This document shows positions 1 through 13,222 of a DNA stretch of 64,000 nucleotides, one piece after another. Each line of letters opens with the position of its first letter. Positions within the stretch are counted from its first letter, which is position 1. Under the pieces are notes generated by a model. The model was not told the origin of the DNA. It made no database searches and was given only the letters and a program-made list of their open reading frames with translations. This DNA comes from Okapia johnstoni (taxonomy: Eukaryota > Chordata > Mammalia > Artiodactyla > Giraffidae): contig JAGTYA010000025.1 of NCBI GenBank assembly GCA_024291935.2, positions 8,949,501 to 9,013,500 of the forward strand, written 5' to 3'. Both the position numbers and the translations under genes were made by a program.

Positions 1-235
1 GTAAAATATTTTATCACGAAATAAGAAAAACAAAGTTGTATTTACATTACACAATCGGCACGGTGAAGCATATGCGATTGACATGTTCATTAGGAACACT
101 CACGAAGCTGTTATGTTGTAACGCACCATCAATTTTTTTGGATGACAAAAGGTCTTTACATCCCAAACAATGTAGTACTATTTTTATCACAACTACTACT
201 ATCAATAACCACCAGAAGAACAGTGACCTTTTAAG

Positions 236-390
236 TACTAGGCTCTTCATATACATTACTTCATTTAATCCACAAAATACCTAAAACTCTACTTATTCAT
301 TGGCTTCATTTTTAATGAAGAGGAAATTAAGGCTCAGCAAGGGTAAGCCACTTGCTTAGAGTGCCCTTCTACATCCAAGAGCCATTAAAG
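236..390 (-). repeat. MIR SINE
   Basis: The + strand text resembles the reverse complement of MIR: a loss-of-acid-type tail, then a gaggaaattaaggctcag block, then a stretch matching the part of MIR that reads as counts of 'cttgc' and 'agtg'. It is strongly diverged and the edges are approximate. Confidence 0.5.
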
Positions 391-1294
391 GCTCAAAGCC
401 AATGCTCCCATGAAGCTTTCTCTGAGTTCCTTTTGTGGAAATCTTTCTCCCAATCATAGCATTTCATGAATATAATTATAAAACACCTAGTCTGAGCCAG
501 GTGTTGTGATAGGCACTGAGTTAGATATATTTACTTTTTACTATATGGTGCAGACCGAAAAAATCAATTGTATGTATGTTTCACTCAGTGTATAAAAACC
601 AGCAAACAGGCTACTTGGTCTGCAAAATGCCCTGATAGAGAAAAATGATCTTGATCATAGTTGCAAAAACAGAGACAGTGGAAGGTGAAAGGCATTTCTG
701 AGTTCAGTTTCTAAACTCAAAGAAAAACTTAAAACTCACAACCTGGTTGCTATTGATTAACTTATTTAAAATTCAGGCTTTAAAAAATACCTTCACTGTT
801 TCATAAAACCCAAATCAGAATTTTTCTGGTAGGTTTCAACTGCCAAGTTCCATTTGTTTTAAAGGAAAACTATTACAGTCATAACAGCATCTAATGAAAC
901 TGTTCACAATGAAAAGCCTCTTTAATTCTAGTGACACCAGAGTATGATTTTAAGAGTTTCTTTGAAATTATCCAAATCTCTAGAGCAAATCTGATTAATA
1001 TTGTGTTCCATGTACCAAATTCAATGCAAAATGAATGCTTACGTTGCTGATAAGATGTTTAACATCTTAACTTCACCTCGTGATTACAAGCGGACTACCA
1101 CCTGTACCAAGTCGAGCGCGCGCTTCCCGCAGCCTCAGGTGAAGAGGGAGAAGGGGGCAGTGAGGCTGGTTTGCTGCAGAAGATTTTAGAAAATCAAGTA
1201 TTTTTAAGTTGAAACAACCCACTTATCTTCACTCCTTTCTTTAAAAAATTTAAAATAGCACACAGTATGTAATCTCAGTATATAACTTATTGAG
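391..1294. other. Intronic sequence, nothing recognised
   Basis: AT-rich with no convincing coding frame. A short stretch at about 480-530 resembles the end of an L2 element. No promoter, RNA gene or young repeat is visible. Confidence 0.5.
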
Positions 1295-1455
1295 TGTTTT
1301 ACAGATATTCAATATAATCTCCTAACAGCCCTAGTAAGAAGCTGTTACAACCACCATCTTCACCTCAAAGATGAAGCTGAGAGGATGAGAAACTGCTCAA
1401 GGTAAGAGCGCTGAAGGTCAACGAGACGAGATGTGAACCTCGGTGTCTCCAGCCA
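1295..1455 (-). repeat. MIR SINE
   Basis: The reverse complement of the MIR core can be followed as blocks equivalent to 'cagatgaggaaactgagg' and 'aaggtcacacagc' (here diverged as aagatgaagctgagagg and aaggtcaacgagac). Heavily mutated, as expected for a pre-placental SINE. Confidence 0.55.
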
Positions 1456-2594
1456 ATACATACGGTAATTCTGGGTAACCATTTAAGAGCACAGCAAGAA
1501 CCTTCGAGACTTCCCACAATATGAAGAGAATAAAATTTCTTAGAAAACAAACATGTCACTGTCATGTGCTAAATCGAATTAAACTAGATTTCCAAGTACC
1601 AGCTATGAGTGCTAGAGACACCGATCTAGTAGGAAAATTCTTCTATTCAAGAGTACATTAAAATAAAAAACAACAGAGAAAAAACATGTCCCACAGTTTC
1701 AAACACGCATTCACATTTCTCGAAACTCACTCTTCTCTTTGGCTTATATGATGAGATTATAAAACATTTTGTTGTCATGTCCTGCACCAACTCCACACCT
1801 TCTCTCGGGGGCTCATAATCAGAGTTAACACCAACAGCTTCTCAGCCACAGCACAAAAGATGCTTCCAAGAGTGGCTTCGCATTTCTCTAAGTATAGTTG
1901 TTGCCACAAGAATCCTCCCCGTTCAGAGCAAATGCCCTGAAGGGAGACGGCGTAGACCTTGTCTACACTTGTGCTGTGCAGCCTCTAGGGCAGCGTTGCT
2001 AGACATTCTGGATCCTAAGGGTATTGGTCTCTCTCTCTCCACTTCAGCAGCACAAAACATGTCCTTGCTACCCGAAGAGAAAGACAAGGCTGAACTTCTT
2101 CTCCTTTCATCTAATTTTTAAATCCCTGAAAGGGAGGAAAAGAAGTATTCTTAGAGAAGATTTCATGAATATACCTGTGGCTTTAGAAACTGTTTTAATT
2201 TTTTATAATATTGTAGACTGTTGATTACTGTGTAATCTCAACTGTTAGAAAACCTGGTCCTAAAGTGATTCCACGAATAAATTGGATGATAAGGAGAGAG
2301 TTATGATTACACTCACCGCTACTTGTGCATGTGTAGATGTTTTTTCCATGAGGATACGGAAAGGCTAAAGAAATTCAGTAAAGCATTCCCAGCATTCTCA
2401 CAAGAGAAAATGGACTAATATAGGGAACATCTGAGTACTTACATCCTCACGAGTCTTATTAGTCGGTATATACTTATTCCCCTCATCTTCTTTTTGAGAG
2501 AGCAGGGCACGGGGCAAGGGTGTGTTCAACACTACAGCACCAGCATCCACGCAACGCCCAGCGCATCAAGGGTCCTCAGCTGGAGATAATGGAA
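1456..2594. other. Intronic sequence, nothing recognised
   Basis: No repeat family, open frame with coding character, or RNA gene could be supported in this interval. Confidence 0.5.
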
Positions 2595-2780
2595 TGCGGG
2601 AGCAGGAAGAGCACCTCCTTACTCTCTCACTTGGCTCTGTAACCTTGGGCAAGCTTTTTGAATCTGAGTCTCAGTGTCCTCACCAGTAAAACAGGATTAT
2701 TCACTTTGTATAAATGCTGTGAGAATGAAATGAATTCATGTGTTAAGAGTTTTTTTTTTTCCTCCTAGGCACAAAAAAGG
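2595..2780 (+). repeat. MIR SINE
   Basis: The sense MIR core is legible: gtaaccttgggcaagc followed by a 'tctgagtctcagt' block, then the 'ctcaccagtaaaa' and 'gtgagaatgaaatga' segments in the correct order. Confidence 0.7.
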
Positions 2781-3356
2781 AATTCAGTAAAAAGGTAATC
2801 CCCATATACTTGAAGACCAATCTAAAACATAAATTTAACCCTAAACACAAGCTCCATTAATGCAGGTTGCAAAAGGATTCTTAAAAATGAATTTACAGAG
2901 GCTCTTCAGTTACCCACCCTGGTTTTAAAAATGTAATACAATGGTTTAGTCTTTTTTGGATCACATACCCTTTTGAGAATTTGATGAAAATTCTTCCTTC
3001 AGAAAAACTCATGGACACATACAGATTTATATGTAATCCTAAAAAATTCAGGTACCCAAGATTAAAATTCCCATATGTAATATTTTGCTTTGAATACCAG
3101 GGAGTGCAGTCCAAACTATAACTCAGTGTTACCAGGTAAACCATCAATGTTCTGATGTTCTTCTTGTCCTTTCTTTGAAAACTTGTATTATATGCCTAAG
3201 AAGTTTTTGTGTATAATACTCCTATTTAGAAGATTTTATTTTAGACTCTATAACAGTCAATTCACATTAAGTTGCAAATCGGAAATCAAAGTTTTTCCTT
3301 AAGCTTTTAGGACTGGCTTATAAATCATGATTCTTTCCAAAGGCTAGTAAAATTTA

Positions 3357-3555
3357 GCAATCTTAGCAATCTGTCTCAGTTGTAAAGGATCCGCCTGCCA
3401 ACGCAGGAAATGTGGGTTCAATTCCTGGGTTGGGAAGATCCCCTGGAGCAGGAAATGGTAGCCCACTCCAGTATTCTTGCCTGAAAAATCCCATGGACAG
3501 AGGAGCCTGGTGGGCTCAAAGAGATGGACACGACTGAGCAACTAACACTTTAACA
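3357..3555 (+). repeat. Bov-tA SINE
   Basis: Nearly complete ruminant SINE. The tRNA-like head (gtaaaggatccgcctgcc, box B ggttcaattcc) is followed by gaagatcccctggag, the ccactccagtattcttgcc body and the tail gagatggacacgactgagc. No clear target-site duplication. Confidence 0.93.
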
Positions 3556-4188
3556 CATGGCTATAAGTCATTTATTCCCATCTTATTAAAACCATTAACT
3601 ATAAGTATGGACTGGCTCTTCTTTGGGAGTTTTTAATATAGCATCAGAGCTTAAATTATTCATATTTGGTATTTGAGAACCTCCTCCCAGAGACCTTTTA
3701 TTCTTGAACAGTTTGCCAGAGTTGGGAGATTTGCTTCATTTTTACCCCGATTCCTCTGTGGTATATTTTGAACAAGTAAGGTAATTAACTTTTTTTTAAG
3801 GTAAATTTAGTACGTATTTCTCTAAACCTTAGTTTCCTTGTTGGAAAGGAGCTCATTGGGTTGTTATAGAAATGCAAATATGGTCATAGTATAAGTATTA
3901 AATAGAAAATCCTTCTAGCCAACAATGACTAGAGGAACTAGAATGGAAAAGAGATTGAGGGTTCCAGGCAGCTTAAGATAGGTGCAAGGTATTTAGTCTT
4001 GTTTTGATCTCCTTAAAGAACAAAAAAATCCAGGATATCCTCATTGTTTCAGAAAAAACATAAAGATGTTTTAATATGACAAGTAAGCTAATCTATTGTT
4101 CGTGATCTCAGCTCACAGGGAATTAAGATTAATCCTGTATTTAGTTTGCAAGGCTAAGTTTTATGTACCATTATAAAAGTTTTATTTT

Positions 4189-4402
4189 GGCTTCCCAAGT
4201 GGCCCTAGTGGTAAAGAATCTGCCTGTCAATGCAGGAGACGCGAGAGATGTGGGTTCGATCCTTGGGTCAGGAAGATCCCCTGGAGTAGGAAATGGCAAC
4301 CCACTCCAGTACTTTTGCCTGGGAAATTCCACGGACAGAGGAGCCTGGCAGCTACAGCCCATGGAGTAGCAAAGAGCTGGACAGACTGGGTGCACACACA
4401 CA
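4189..4402 (+). repeat. Bov-tA SINE
   Basis: Starts at ggcttcccaagtgg and includes the box-B-like ggttcgatcc and the ccactccagtacttttgcc body. A small insertion (gcgagagatg) sits between the head and box B. It ends in a CA-rich tail (cacacacaca). Confidence 0.93.
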
Positions 4403-5104
4403 ATGAATAAAACTGTGGTGTCTCATAATTCAACAATTATCAGCACAGGCTACGGAGCAGGCATCTTCTAGTTGACCCAGAATTCAAAGGAATACAGATG
4501 TTACAGTGTCAGAGCGCTCTTGGTCCAGATACGAGGTCATCAGGATTCCTGAGGGTTCTGGGGAGCAGAGCTGAACTACATTATTTGTGTTTTAAGTCAG
4601 CATCCAACTAACTGACCTAATTTAATTGTCCAAAAGTACGAAGAAATCGTGACTCTCACTGTAAGAGTTTAGGGGTTTCATTTCTAGTCTGCAAGTGAAA
4701 AGAAAAGAAATATCACCTGTGTAGAAGATTCTGAAAGGCATTTTCTTGGACTCCGATTCAGGCACACCTGAAGCCAAATTTGTTCGGGCTAATGTTCTCC
4801 TTAAAAGACCTGCAGGGAGATTAACCACTCCCTCCAGGAGTAAATATAGAGACTGAAAGCGAGAGATGGGCTGCTGGCTACTCAAAATAAGGACCAAAAG
4901 GAAGGAGGGCAATGCAATAAAAGCCCCCACTGCCTCCTCTTTTCTCACTTCTGTGGAAATGGCAAAACCCAGTCAGAATAAGCTTTCACTTGATACAACT
5001 ATTAACTGCTGTGTGAGCTAGAACTGCTTGCTAGGTCTGAGACTAGACTGATAAAAAGTAAAGGAGAGATCAGTACTCTGATGTCCTGGGATGCCAAGCT
5101 GAAG

Positions 5105-5330
5105 TGCTAAATTCATTCATTCATCAGTTCACATACATTGTTATTCATCCAAATGTTTTGAGTTTACGGCATCTGTCAGGCTTTGTGCTAGTATGAGTGG
5201 AGAATACAGAGATGACTGTGCTGCTGCAAAGCTGGGTGGAAACTAACGCCTAATGTAAGAAGATGTAGGTTTTCAAATATTTAGCACAATGCCTGGCACA
5301 TAATAAGCTGTCAATAAATGCTAGCCTTTA
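5105..5330 (-). repeat. L2 LINE 3' end
   Basis: Contains the reverse-complement signature of the L2 3' region: attcattcattcatc, a 'catctgtcaggctttgtgctag' type block, then 'aatgcctggcacataataagc' and tcaataaatg. Old and diverged; orientation is moderately secure. Confidence 0.5.
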
Positions 5331-5394
5331 CTCTCAAAAACTCCAATGGTTCTTCAGATGACATAAAATGCTCACTGAACAATCCTTATGATAA

Positions 5395-5775
5395 ATGCTT
5401 TTTAAAAATCACTTTTGAGATACAATTCACACACCATTATAGTTCACCCATTTAAACTATACAATTCAACGATTATTTGTATATTCACAGAAACGCACAC
5501 CCATTACCACAATCAATCTTAGAACATCTTCCTCAACTCAAAAAGGAACCCCCTACCCCTGAGCCATTACGCTCCTATTACCCCATCCCTCCTGACCCTA
5601 TGTAACCACTAATCTACCTTCTGTCTCTACAGACTTGCCTATTCTAGATATTTCATATACATGGAATCACACAATATGTGGCCTTTTGTAACTGGCTTTT
5701 TTAACTTAAAACATTTTTAAGGTTCATTCTTGTCATGGCACGTATCAGCACTTCTTTCGGATGTTTTCTTAAAGT
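5395..5775 (-). repeat. Ancient L1 3' region
   Basis: Follows the reverse complement of a widespread old-L1 3' end: gatacaattcacacacc, then caattcaacgatt, a run of CCCTACCCCT type text, accactaatctaccttctgtctct, ttgcctattctagatatttca and ggaatcacacaatatgtggcc. The order is intact. The exact L1M subfamily was not determined. Confidence 0.75.
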
Positions 5776-6329
5776 GAAGCCATCTTTTGAAAAGCAAATA
5801 ATCACTCCCTAATCTGAAGAATAAATAATTATTTCATTTTGCTTGAGGTGTGTTATAATAGATGGCAAGATACAGCTCTTAATCACAATACAGTTCGAAG
5901 ATATTTCATTAGAAAGTAAAATTTTAAAGTCCCCAATCCAAACAACTTCCGAAGATCATTTTTCAAATGCCCACATATTTACACATAAGGATCTTAATGA
6001 GTCTGTGAGTTCATTATTTAAAAAAAAGTTTAGTGAGAGGTGCCTCTTGAGAAGTAAATGATTTCAGCAACTAGATCTCTAGGCATTTTGTTTTGATTTA
6101 TCATAAATCCTACTGAATGGATGCTTCTTTTTCCCTCCTATTGTCCTCCATCATGAGAAACTTAAACCATCCATTCTTTTTCTGACTCAAGAATAAGATT
6201 TTAAGACTAAGTTGCAAAGGAAAAGGGATCTGGTTTAAGGCTTTACACCACAGTCCCAAATGAAATTAATCCATCCCACAAGAGAAAATCAGGATAAAAT
6301 ATAACACGGCTATTCACTTAGTTCAAAGG

Positions 6330-6440
6330 ATTTCTGTTCTCACATCGAGGCAAGCCAGGCTGTCAGGGTTTTTCCATCCACAAAATACGGGGTTGGATTA
6401 TGTACTCGTTAAGGTCTCTTCCATCTCTGAGAGACTATGA
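6330..6440 (+). repeat. MIR SINE fragment
   Basis: The block tccacaaaatacggggttgga followed by 'aaggtctcttccatctctgagag' matches the 3' half of the sense MIR consensus. Confidence 0.55.
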
Positions 6441-6544
6441 CTTTTCTCTTTAATCCTTTTGAACACAGGCATAAAGAGCTGTGCTATGACTTGCCTGAGG
6501 CTAAACAGAAGCTTGTCAGCACGGCTAAGGGTTAGACTCCTGAT

Positions 6545-6690
6545 TCATCCCTGCATTCACTGGGGACATCCAGAGAGAGAAGTCAGACTCATTTCTGACC
6601 TCACAGACGTCCGGTCTAGTAGGGAGGAAGGACAAGCAAACAGGAATGGATGTGACACACAGAGAACCAGGAGAAGGAAGGGGTGAGAGC
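6545..6690 (-). repeat. L2 LINE fragment
   Basis: Reads like the reverse complement of an L2 3' segment ('ctcacagacgtccggtctagtaggg' corresponds to a common 'cttacagtctagtggg' block). A short, diverged fragment. Confidence 0.45.
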
Positions 6691-7847
6691 TGGGAATTTT
6701 GTCTTCTCTCCTTTGAAATACTTCACATCCCCCTCCAAATGTGATTCTTCTATAAAGCAATCTAGGTTAGACCTCATTCACTTAGGTTCTTACACTGATG
6801 TTTGGAAATGATGTAAAGGTTGACATATTTACTCTTGACCAGGGGGAAAGATAAACCAAGAGTAATTAAACCACACTTCTCTTCTTATGGCACGTAAACT
6901 GTGCTGATTTACAGAGGCGGAACAACACTGCACAATTTACTTTTTAAATGCTCTTTTTATTATTAATCACAAACTCTGCCTGAATCAAGCAACAAAGAAT
7001 ATGTTGCCTATCTTATCTTTTGGAAGTTAAAGGTCTTTCTTTAAGGTGAAAATTACCAAAGGATTATTTTAGCCAACACACTCTTTACCTTCTGATTTTA
7101 TTACATGTGTCATGAATTCAAACGGACCCATCCTGCACTGCATTTTTGATGCAAAATGGAACTTTCATTTCCCTTATACTGTTAAAGGGAAACATTCTGT
7201 CCTTGGCAAGCAAACAATTTTGCCTGAGGTTGGTAACTATTTGGGGCTCCAAGGGATTCTGTGATTATCTGAGGTCCAATTAAATGAAAGAGCAGAAAAA
7301 TGAAAACTGTATCTGTACTTACTGAGGTATTAAGAACATAGGTTTGACATAATACTTTAAACACTATCAAAATGCTCCTACACTACAGATTTTAATTCTA
7401 CAATCTATCAATTTGGAGATTATCTCCAGAGTGTGTGCAAAATTTCCCACACCTACAGGGAACACGCTCCGAATTTGGGTTCAGGGACACTACACAGTAA
7501 AATGAATATGCAATTGCAATTTGTACCCTTGACTAAAAAGACGGACTATAATTAGGTTAAACCTAAAATTAAATTTGTGGCCTCCTAAGCACTCTAACAA
7601 AAATGGAGAGATGTGGACAACAACAGGAGTATCACAGGCATTGCCCACGGGAGAGGAGATGAGTCAGTTAAGAAGACGTGTGCGCCCTGAGGTTTTTGTC
7701 AACGTGATACTACCAGAACACAATTCATCAAAATCTCTGGATCTCTGAGGACTCTAATCCTTAACTCTAATTGTCCCCAACCACAACACTCTCAGAAATC
7801 AACATGTCCACAGTAAGGAATGAGAGAATGACGGTTTTCAGTCCTTA

Positions 7848-7915
7848 AGTCGTGTCTCAGGGACTGTAGCCCTCCAAGCTTCTCTGGCCATGGGATTTTC
7901 CAGGCGAGAAGACTG
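7848..7915 (-). repeat. Bov-tA fragment
   Basis: A partial minus-strand copy containing gtcgtgtctcagggactgtagccc and ccatgggattttccagg. It is truncated on both sides and lies in otherwise unremarkable intron. Confidence 0.8.
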
Positions 7916-8149
7916 AAGCCCTAGGGAATGGCAGAGGAAAGCTTTGATAGGACGGAAGCAGGTGATCTCGGCTTAGAGAATAGTTAAGACTTGGATAAGG
8001 ATATCGGGGGTGGGCAGGAAAAGGAAAGGGAGGATAAAGTGATTCGGGTGGTAAGAAAAACCTGAGTGAAAAGCAAGCGTGAACAAACACGGAGCCTGTA
8101 CAGGAAACAATGAACGATTCAGTCTGGCTGGACCCTAGGCTCACTGGCT

Positions 8150-8370
8150 AATGAAGTTAGGTTAATCGTGTTATCTCATGAGAGGACTTAACCAATAAGC
8201 TGAGGAATATGAGCTTCATTTTGAGTACAGAGGGAGCAATTGAAGACTGTATGGCATGACTGAGATCACGAGAGACACAGTTTACAAAGATTTATGTGGT
8301 GCACAGGCAAAACAGATACAGGAAAGGCAGAGCTGGAAGTGGGTGTGGGAACAGTTAAAAAGCTAGACTT
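8150..8370 (-). repeat. L2 LINE fragment
   Basis: Resembles the reverse complement of the L2 ORF2 C-terminal region ('gaagactgtatggcatgactgagatc' parallels the 'gagtgacatgatctg' block). Diverged. Confidence 0.4.
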
Positions 8371-8571
8371 TTCTGAATGTACCCTGCTTTGTAGATTTAA
8401 CTTTGGAACCATGTAAGTGTTTTATGCGATTATAAAATCAAATTCAATCAGAATGGGGGAAAAAAACCTCTAAATGTAAAAAGTGAAATGAAAGAAGCCT
8501 AACAGTATCAAGTTGGTAAGTTAACAGAAAACTTTGAAAAAGTAAAAGAAGAAAATAAAAACTTAAAAATT

Positions 8572-8760
8572 CATGTCCGACTCTTTGCGACCCCAGGGAC
8601 TATAGCCTGCCAGGCTCCTCTGTCTATGGGACTCTCCAGGCAAGAATACTGGAATGGGTTGCCATTCTCTTCTCCAGGGGATCTTCCCGACCAAGGGATA
8701 GAACTCAGGTCTCCTTAACTGCAGGCAGATTCTTTACCATCTGCGCCACCACGGAAGCCC
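8572..8760 (-). repeat. Bov-tA SINE
   Basis: Complete minus-strand copy from catgtccgactctttgcgacc through gaatactggaatgggttgcc to the reverse of the tRNA-like head (gcagattctttaccatctgcgcc) and cggaagccc. Flanking aaaatt on both sides is too short to be a secure duplication. Confidence 0.95.
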
Positions 8761-9269
8761 AAAATTATTTCAAGTGATTTTAAAATATATTCTTACTGTA
8801 CTTTGTACCCTAAAGACCAAAAGAACTATAAAGAAATATTAAACTGTTTTCAGTTGTCATACTGGCACAACACAGAAGCAGTGAGCATACTTAGTGCTCA
8901 GAATGGTCGCTAAATGTTATTTCTCACTAAAGGAACCAGGGCTTCTTGGAAGAACACAGATGATTCTAGGTCTGAAGAAGAAAATTTCTTGACTTTTGTG
9001 TTACACAAGGATGGCTGGGGTCCTGTGAAAATGTCTAAGGGCCATTTCAGAGAATACTATTATTCAGGGTACTGACCAGTTTGTCATTTAGCCTGAGGTA
9101 TCAGTCTATTTATGAATCATATATATATACTGAATATTCTTTTCATAAAACTGCCAGTAGGCAGAATAAATTATCACACCCCAAAATGCTATGAATGTTC
9201 TATTAATATATACATTTCTTACCACAGATTACCTTCAAGAAATGTATATTAAGAATCCAGAAGGTGGAA

Positions 9270-10045
9270 GTATAATGGTGGACATGGAAGATTTCACCCC
9301 TGCTCTCATGAAGCCTACAGTCTAGTGGAACACAAGGGCAATTCAAAATACTGAGACAGTGGCCTGGTGGATGGTAGGTAGTACACGGTGCTGAGAGAAC
9401 ACAAAAGAAGGGCAACTGGCTTAGAGCTCGTGGGCCACCAAGTTTCTCTGGAGAAATGACATCAAAGCTGAGACCCAAAGGACATTCAGGAGTTTGTATA
9501 CGTTTGCTTGTTTCTTGGGAATGGAAACTGGAGAGTGAGTAGTGACAGGATTAGGAAAAGGGAGCGAAATCAATGCAAAATTAGCCACAGCATGACTTCT
9601 CACGACTCAGGGGAAAAAAAAATAGTAATTTAGTGTGGCTGGTGGATAGCAAAGATGAGGCAAAAAGGTAAGCAGAGGCCAGGTCATAAAAAAAAAATCT
9701 ACAGATTACGCTAGGGCAGTTTTAACTTTATCCTGAGAGAGCCAGTGAAGAACTTTCGGCAGAGGGAAGCCTTAATTAAATGTCTGAACAGCCACAGTCC
9801 TTGCCTGAAGAATCCCATGGACAGAGGAACATGGCGGGCTACAGTCTATGGAGTCACAGAGTCGGACACGACTGAAGCAACATAGCATGCATACATGCAC
9901 GCACATCCAGAATGGATTAGGAGGGGGCATGATAAAGGACGCAAGGAGACCCATTAGAAGTCTGCTGTCAGAACTCAGGTGCAACACTGGGGATGGAGAC
10001 ATGCACTCAAATACTCGCTATTTGAGAGATGTTTAGCAAGCAGGG
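9270..10045 (-). repeat. L2 LINE, interrupted by a Bov-tA piece
   Basis: The L2 ORF2 C-terminal/3' region can be followed in reverse complement: 'cctgctctcatgaagcctacagtctagtgg', then 'aagctgagacccaaaggacat', then 'agagagccagtgaagaac', then (after the SINE at 9796) 'gcaaggagacccattagaag'. The order matches the consensus as I remember it. Confidence 0.65.
9796..9893 (+). repeat. Bov-tA fragment nested in L2
   Basis: Sense copy lacking the tRNA-like head. It starts near ttgcctgaagaatcccatgg and ends at gagtcggacacgactgaagc. Its position inside the old L2 shows it is the later insertion. Confidence 0.85.
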
Positions 10046-10295
10046 TCAATGGCTTCTATTGGTTAGAGGGTGATGGTGTGACGGGGCAAAGATTAGAAAC
10101 TGAAGATAAAGCCTCATCTTCTGTCATAAGTAACTGGGTACACAGTGGGTGACCCTTAATAAGAAAAGACTGGGAAAGAAGTTTGGGGAAAGGGGCAGGG
10201 AAGACGAGTTCATTTTTGACCATATTAAACACCGAATGACTATGAGAGGTCCCAGAAGAGACATGAAGTAGGCAACCAGCACTATTCCTCATTCC

Positions 10296-10960
10296 CTACA
10301 TTCAGTCCATCACCAAATCCTGTGAAGTCCACTTTCAAAAATCAAGATATAGCACAAATCTCTTTTCATCTCCACTGTTAACCAGCATATTGCAAAGCGT
10401 CATTATTTTTCTCGATGGTTGCCATATATCCACTTCTATTACCCACTCCCCATGCTGTAAGTAATCTTTCTAAAATATAAATCAGATCATATCACTCCCT
10501 ATTTTAACCCTTGAAGGGCTTTCTATTGAATTTTAAAATGAAATCGAACTCCTTATCATAGCCAAAAAATTCCTTCATGATACTGAGCGTTCTTCCTTCT
10601 TTTATCTACTGTTCTCACTTATTTGGTCAAGTTCTCTGCTTTTAGAATCTTTGCACCAGGAACTACCTCACTTCCCTTTATTCCCCTTTCTTCCCTCAAC
10701 ACACAAGTCTTGCTCTCTGCCTTTAGATCTCATCTCAAATACCATCTCCTCAAAGAGTCCTTCTCTAGCCACTTCCTTCCACATTGCATGACTTACTGGA
10801 CTACAATCTGTAACCTTGGTTGTTTGCCTATTCCCTACATCATAAACTCCATGAGAATTGAAACCTTGTTTATCTTTTCCACTGCTCTACTTTGTACAGA
10901 TGGTACAAAGTTGACCTTCAACACGTTCGCCAAATGAATTGACAAATGAATAAATGCACA
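10296..10960 (+). repeat. L2 LINE ORF2 C-terminus and 3' end
   Basis: Sense L2 with ordered blocks: 'atcagatcatatcactccct', 'cccttgaagggctttctattg', 'tttgcaccaggaactacctc', 'ctcatctcaaataccatctcctc', 'cataaactccatgagaattgaaacc' and a final 'caaatgaataaatg'. No intact reading frame. Confidence 0.75.
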
Positions 10961-13222
10961 AAATAAATGGAACTGAAGTTCAGAAGGAAAAGCTCAGCTG
11001 GAGCCCCTGATTTGGGCGTCTTCCTCACGTGTATGACAAATGATGCCAAGAAAACAAACACTGCCCACGGGAAGTATAGCCAGAGAATAAAAGAGCCCTT
11101 AAAACAGACCCCGGAGGAACATCAACACTCAAGAGATGAGCAGAAGAAGAGGGCCTATACACACAAAGGAACAAAATGGAAGAACCAGAGATAAAGAAGG
11201 AAAACCAGGAGATACTCCCAAAGTGCTGGACACTGTAGAAGAGCACTCTTTATTGGAAAGGCAGCTTGGTATTAAGGAGAAATATGGATCACTGAAGTCA
11301 GACATATATTCCTACCACGTGCCAGGGACTATGCTAGGAGCTGGGACATAAAATCAAACAAGAAAATAGATCACATGCTACTAATGACTATTCAAAGACT
11401 GGTACACAGTACAGTCTTCTCCAAGTGTGCTATGAGCAAGTCCCAATCCGAATCTTAATTATCACAACTGCTAAGAAGATTAAATGAGATCTTGTTCATA
11501 AAATGCTGAGTATAATTTCTGAAACACAACAGGCATTTAATCAATCACAATTACTATTATAAAACTATCTTCCCTTCACTGATTAAAAAAAAAAGTACAA
11601 AAAAATTACAGCACACTATAGCAATTTACGGTAATCTTCCCTTGGGGAATAATTTGATTTAAAAATTCATTATCTATTCTGGGAATACTAAAATAAGCAA
11701 AAGGATAGGATTCTTTATAGGGAAACTACTGACAAGCACCAATTCAAGGTTTTTTTCAAGATTCCAGTTTGGGTTTAGCACAGGTACAGAAGTGAGTTAA
11801 GTGACTTAAAAGTAGGTCAACCCAACTCACCTTAGTACACAGCTCTTTGAGTTCCCCACCCCTCATATGCCACTCAGAGAAAGACCATAATCCTGCCTTT
11901 CCCCTCAAAACACAAGTTCGCCATGCGATCCAACCCCCAACCGGAATGCCTCCTTCCTCAGAGCGCACACTACTTTCCATTGATTTCCCCTACTTCAGTT
12001 GTTGTCCAAACCCCAGAGATCAAGGCTCCACTGGTATCTTCCAGCCAAAGGAAAATTATTTTCTTTGCTTCTCTTTTGTTCCTCTCTAACAGACTGCCGG
12101 TTCTTTTGTCCAGACCATGTGGGCAGCGGAGCTAAAGAACTTCTGCCAGTTATACACGCTTAGCAAGCAAAAAGTAAACAAGACACATTATTCTAAGCTG
12201 AAATGTTCTAAAAGCAAACTACAGCAGTTAGGTTTCTGAATATTTTCAGGTAAAGTCCATTTACTAGAGTGTATTAATAGACTAAGGTCTGGAATAAGGG
12301 GAAAAAAATACAATTCAAAATTTAAACAGAGAACAATTTTCATTTAATATGAAGATCAAAAGAGCATGAAACTGGAAAGTAAGAGGGAGAAATCTAATCA
12401 CAATTGGATCACTATGCAGCTGTGCTTTTGCCCTTGTTTACCCACTGATGCAATTAGGCTAAAGACAGTTTCTCCCTTCTGCCTTCGAAACTGGTTGAGT
12501 TTCACAATATCTCATCTCCCTGCAGTAAAGCATAACTGCCAGAAGTGTACTATATCTCAAGGTAGTATGTTCCCTTTTAAAAAAGTTAATCAATCAGCGG
12601 AACTCCATTCTAACAGGGCTTTCTTTTGTGTGTGTGTGTTTCCGAGAACCTAGCACCAAACAACTGTATCTTGATTTGGCAATGTGTTTGGAATTCAATG
12701 AATTACAGCAGAAGCACAACGTCCCCCATCATAATACACAGAGACTACTGGCAGCAGTAAATCAACTCAGAGTGGTCATGTGCTCTCAGAAATAAATTGG
12801 GAGCATAAGTTAAACACCAAGATGTAATTCCTAGCTTCAAATTATCTGGTCAGTTGTTATTTCTAAGACATCACTGCAAAATTAAAAGAAATCTTACATT
12901 TTACCTTTTAATTTTCTACATAAGGCTAAAGCCTAGGAAGTCTCTTAAGAACATTTTCTTCTAATAACAACGGTAATATAAGTCAATCTTCTGGGTCCTT
13001 ACAAATCTTAAGTTCTTCCTCTTTCCCCAACCTACATTCTCATTTGTCTGGGATCACCATTTCAGTAGAAGTTCCCTTTGTAATATGACATCATACTTTA
13101 AAGATGTAAAAAAGGATCACCTGAGATACCTTTTGGGGGTGGAGAAGCAGGGAAACTTCTTCTCCCTCACCCTAGCTTTACTGAGCTACAACGAACATGC
13201 TGTGGCACATTTAACTTATATT
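10961..13222. other. Intronic sequence, nothing recognised
   Basis: No young repeat or coding exon is visible. A (TG)n stretch of about 12 bases is at 12628-12640. Short open frames in this interval have no recognisable domain, start context or splice signals. Confidence 0.5.

Noticed and set aside
3357..3555. tRNA-like segment with A and B box motifs (and similar segments in other SINEs)
   Set aside because: These are the tRNA-derived heads of Bov-tA and CHR SINEs. None folds as an intact tRNA by inspection.
4622..4948. A 108-codon minus-strand frame considered as an exon
   Set aside because: No recognisable domain, and nothing supports it beyond its length.
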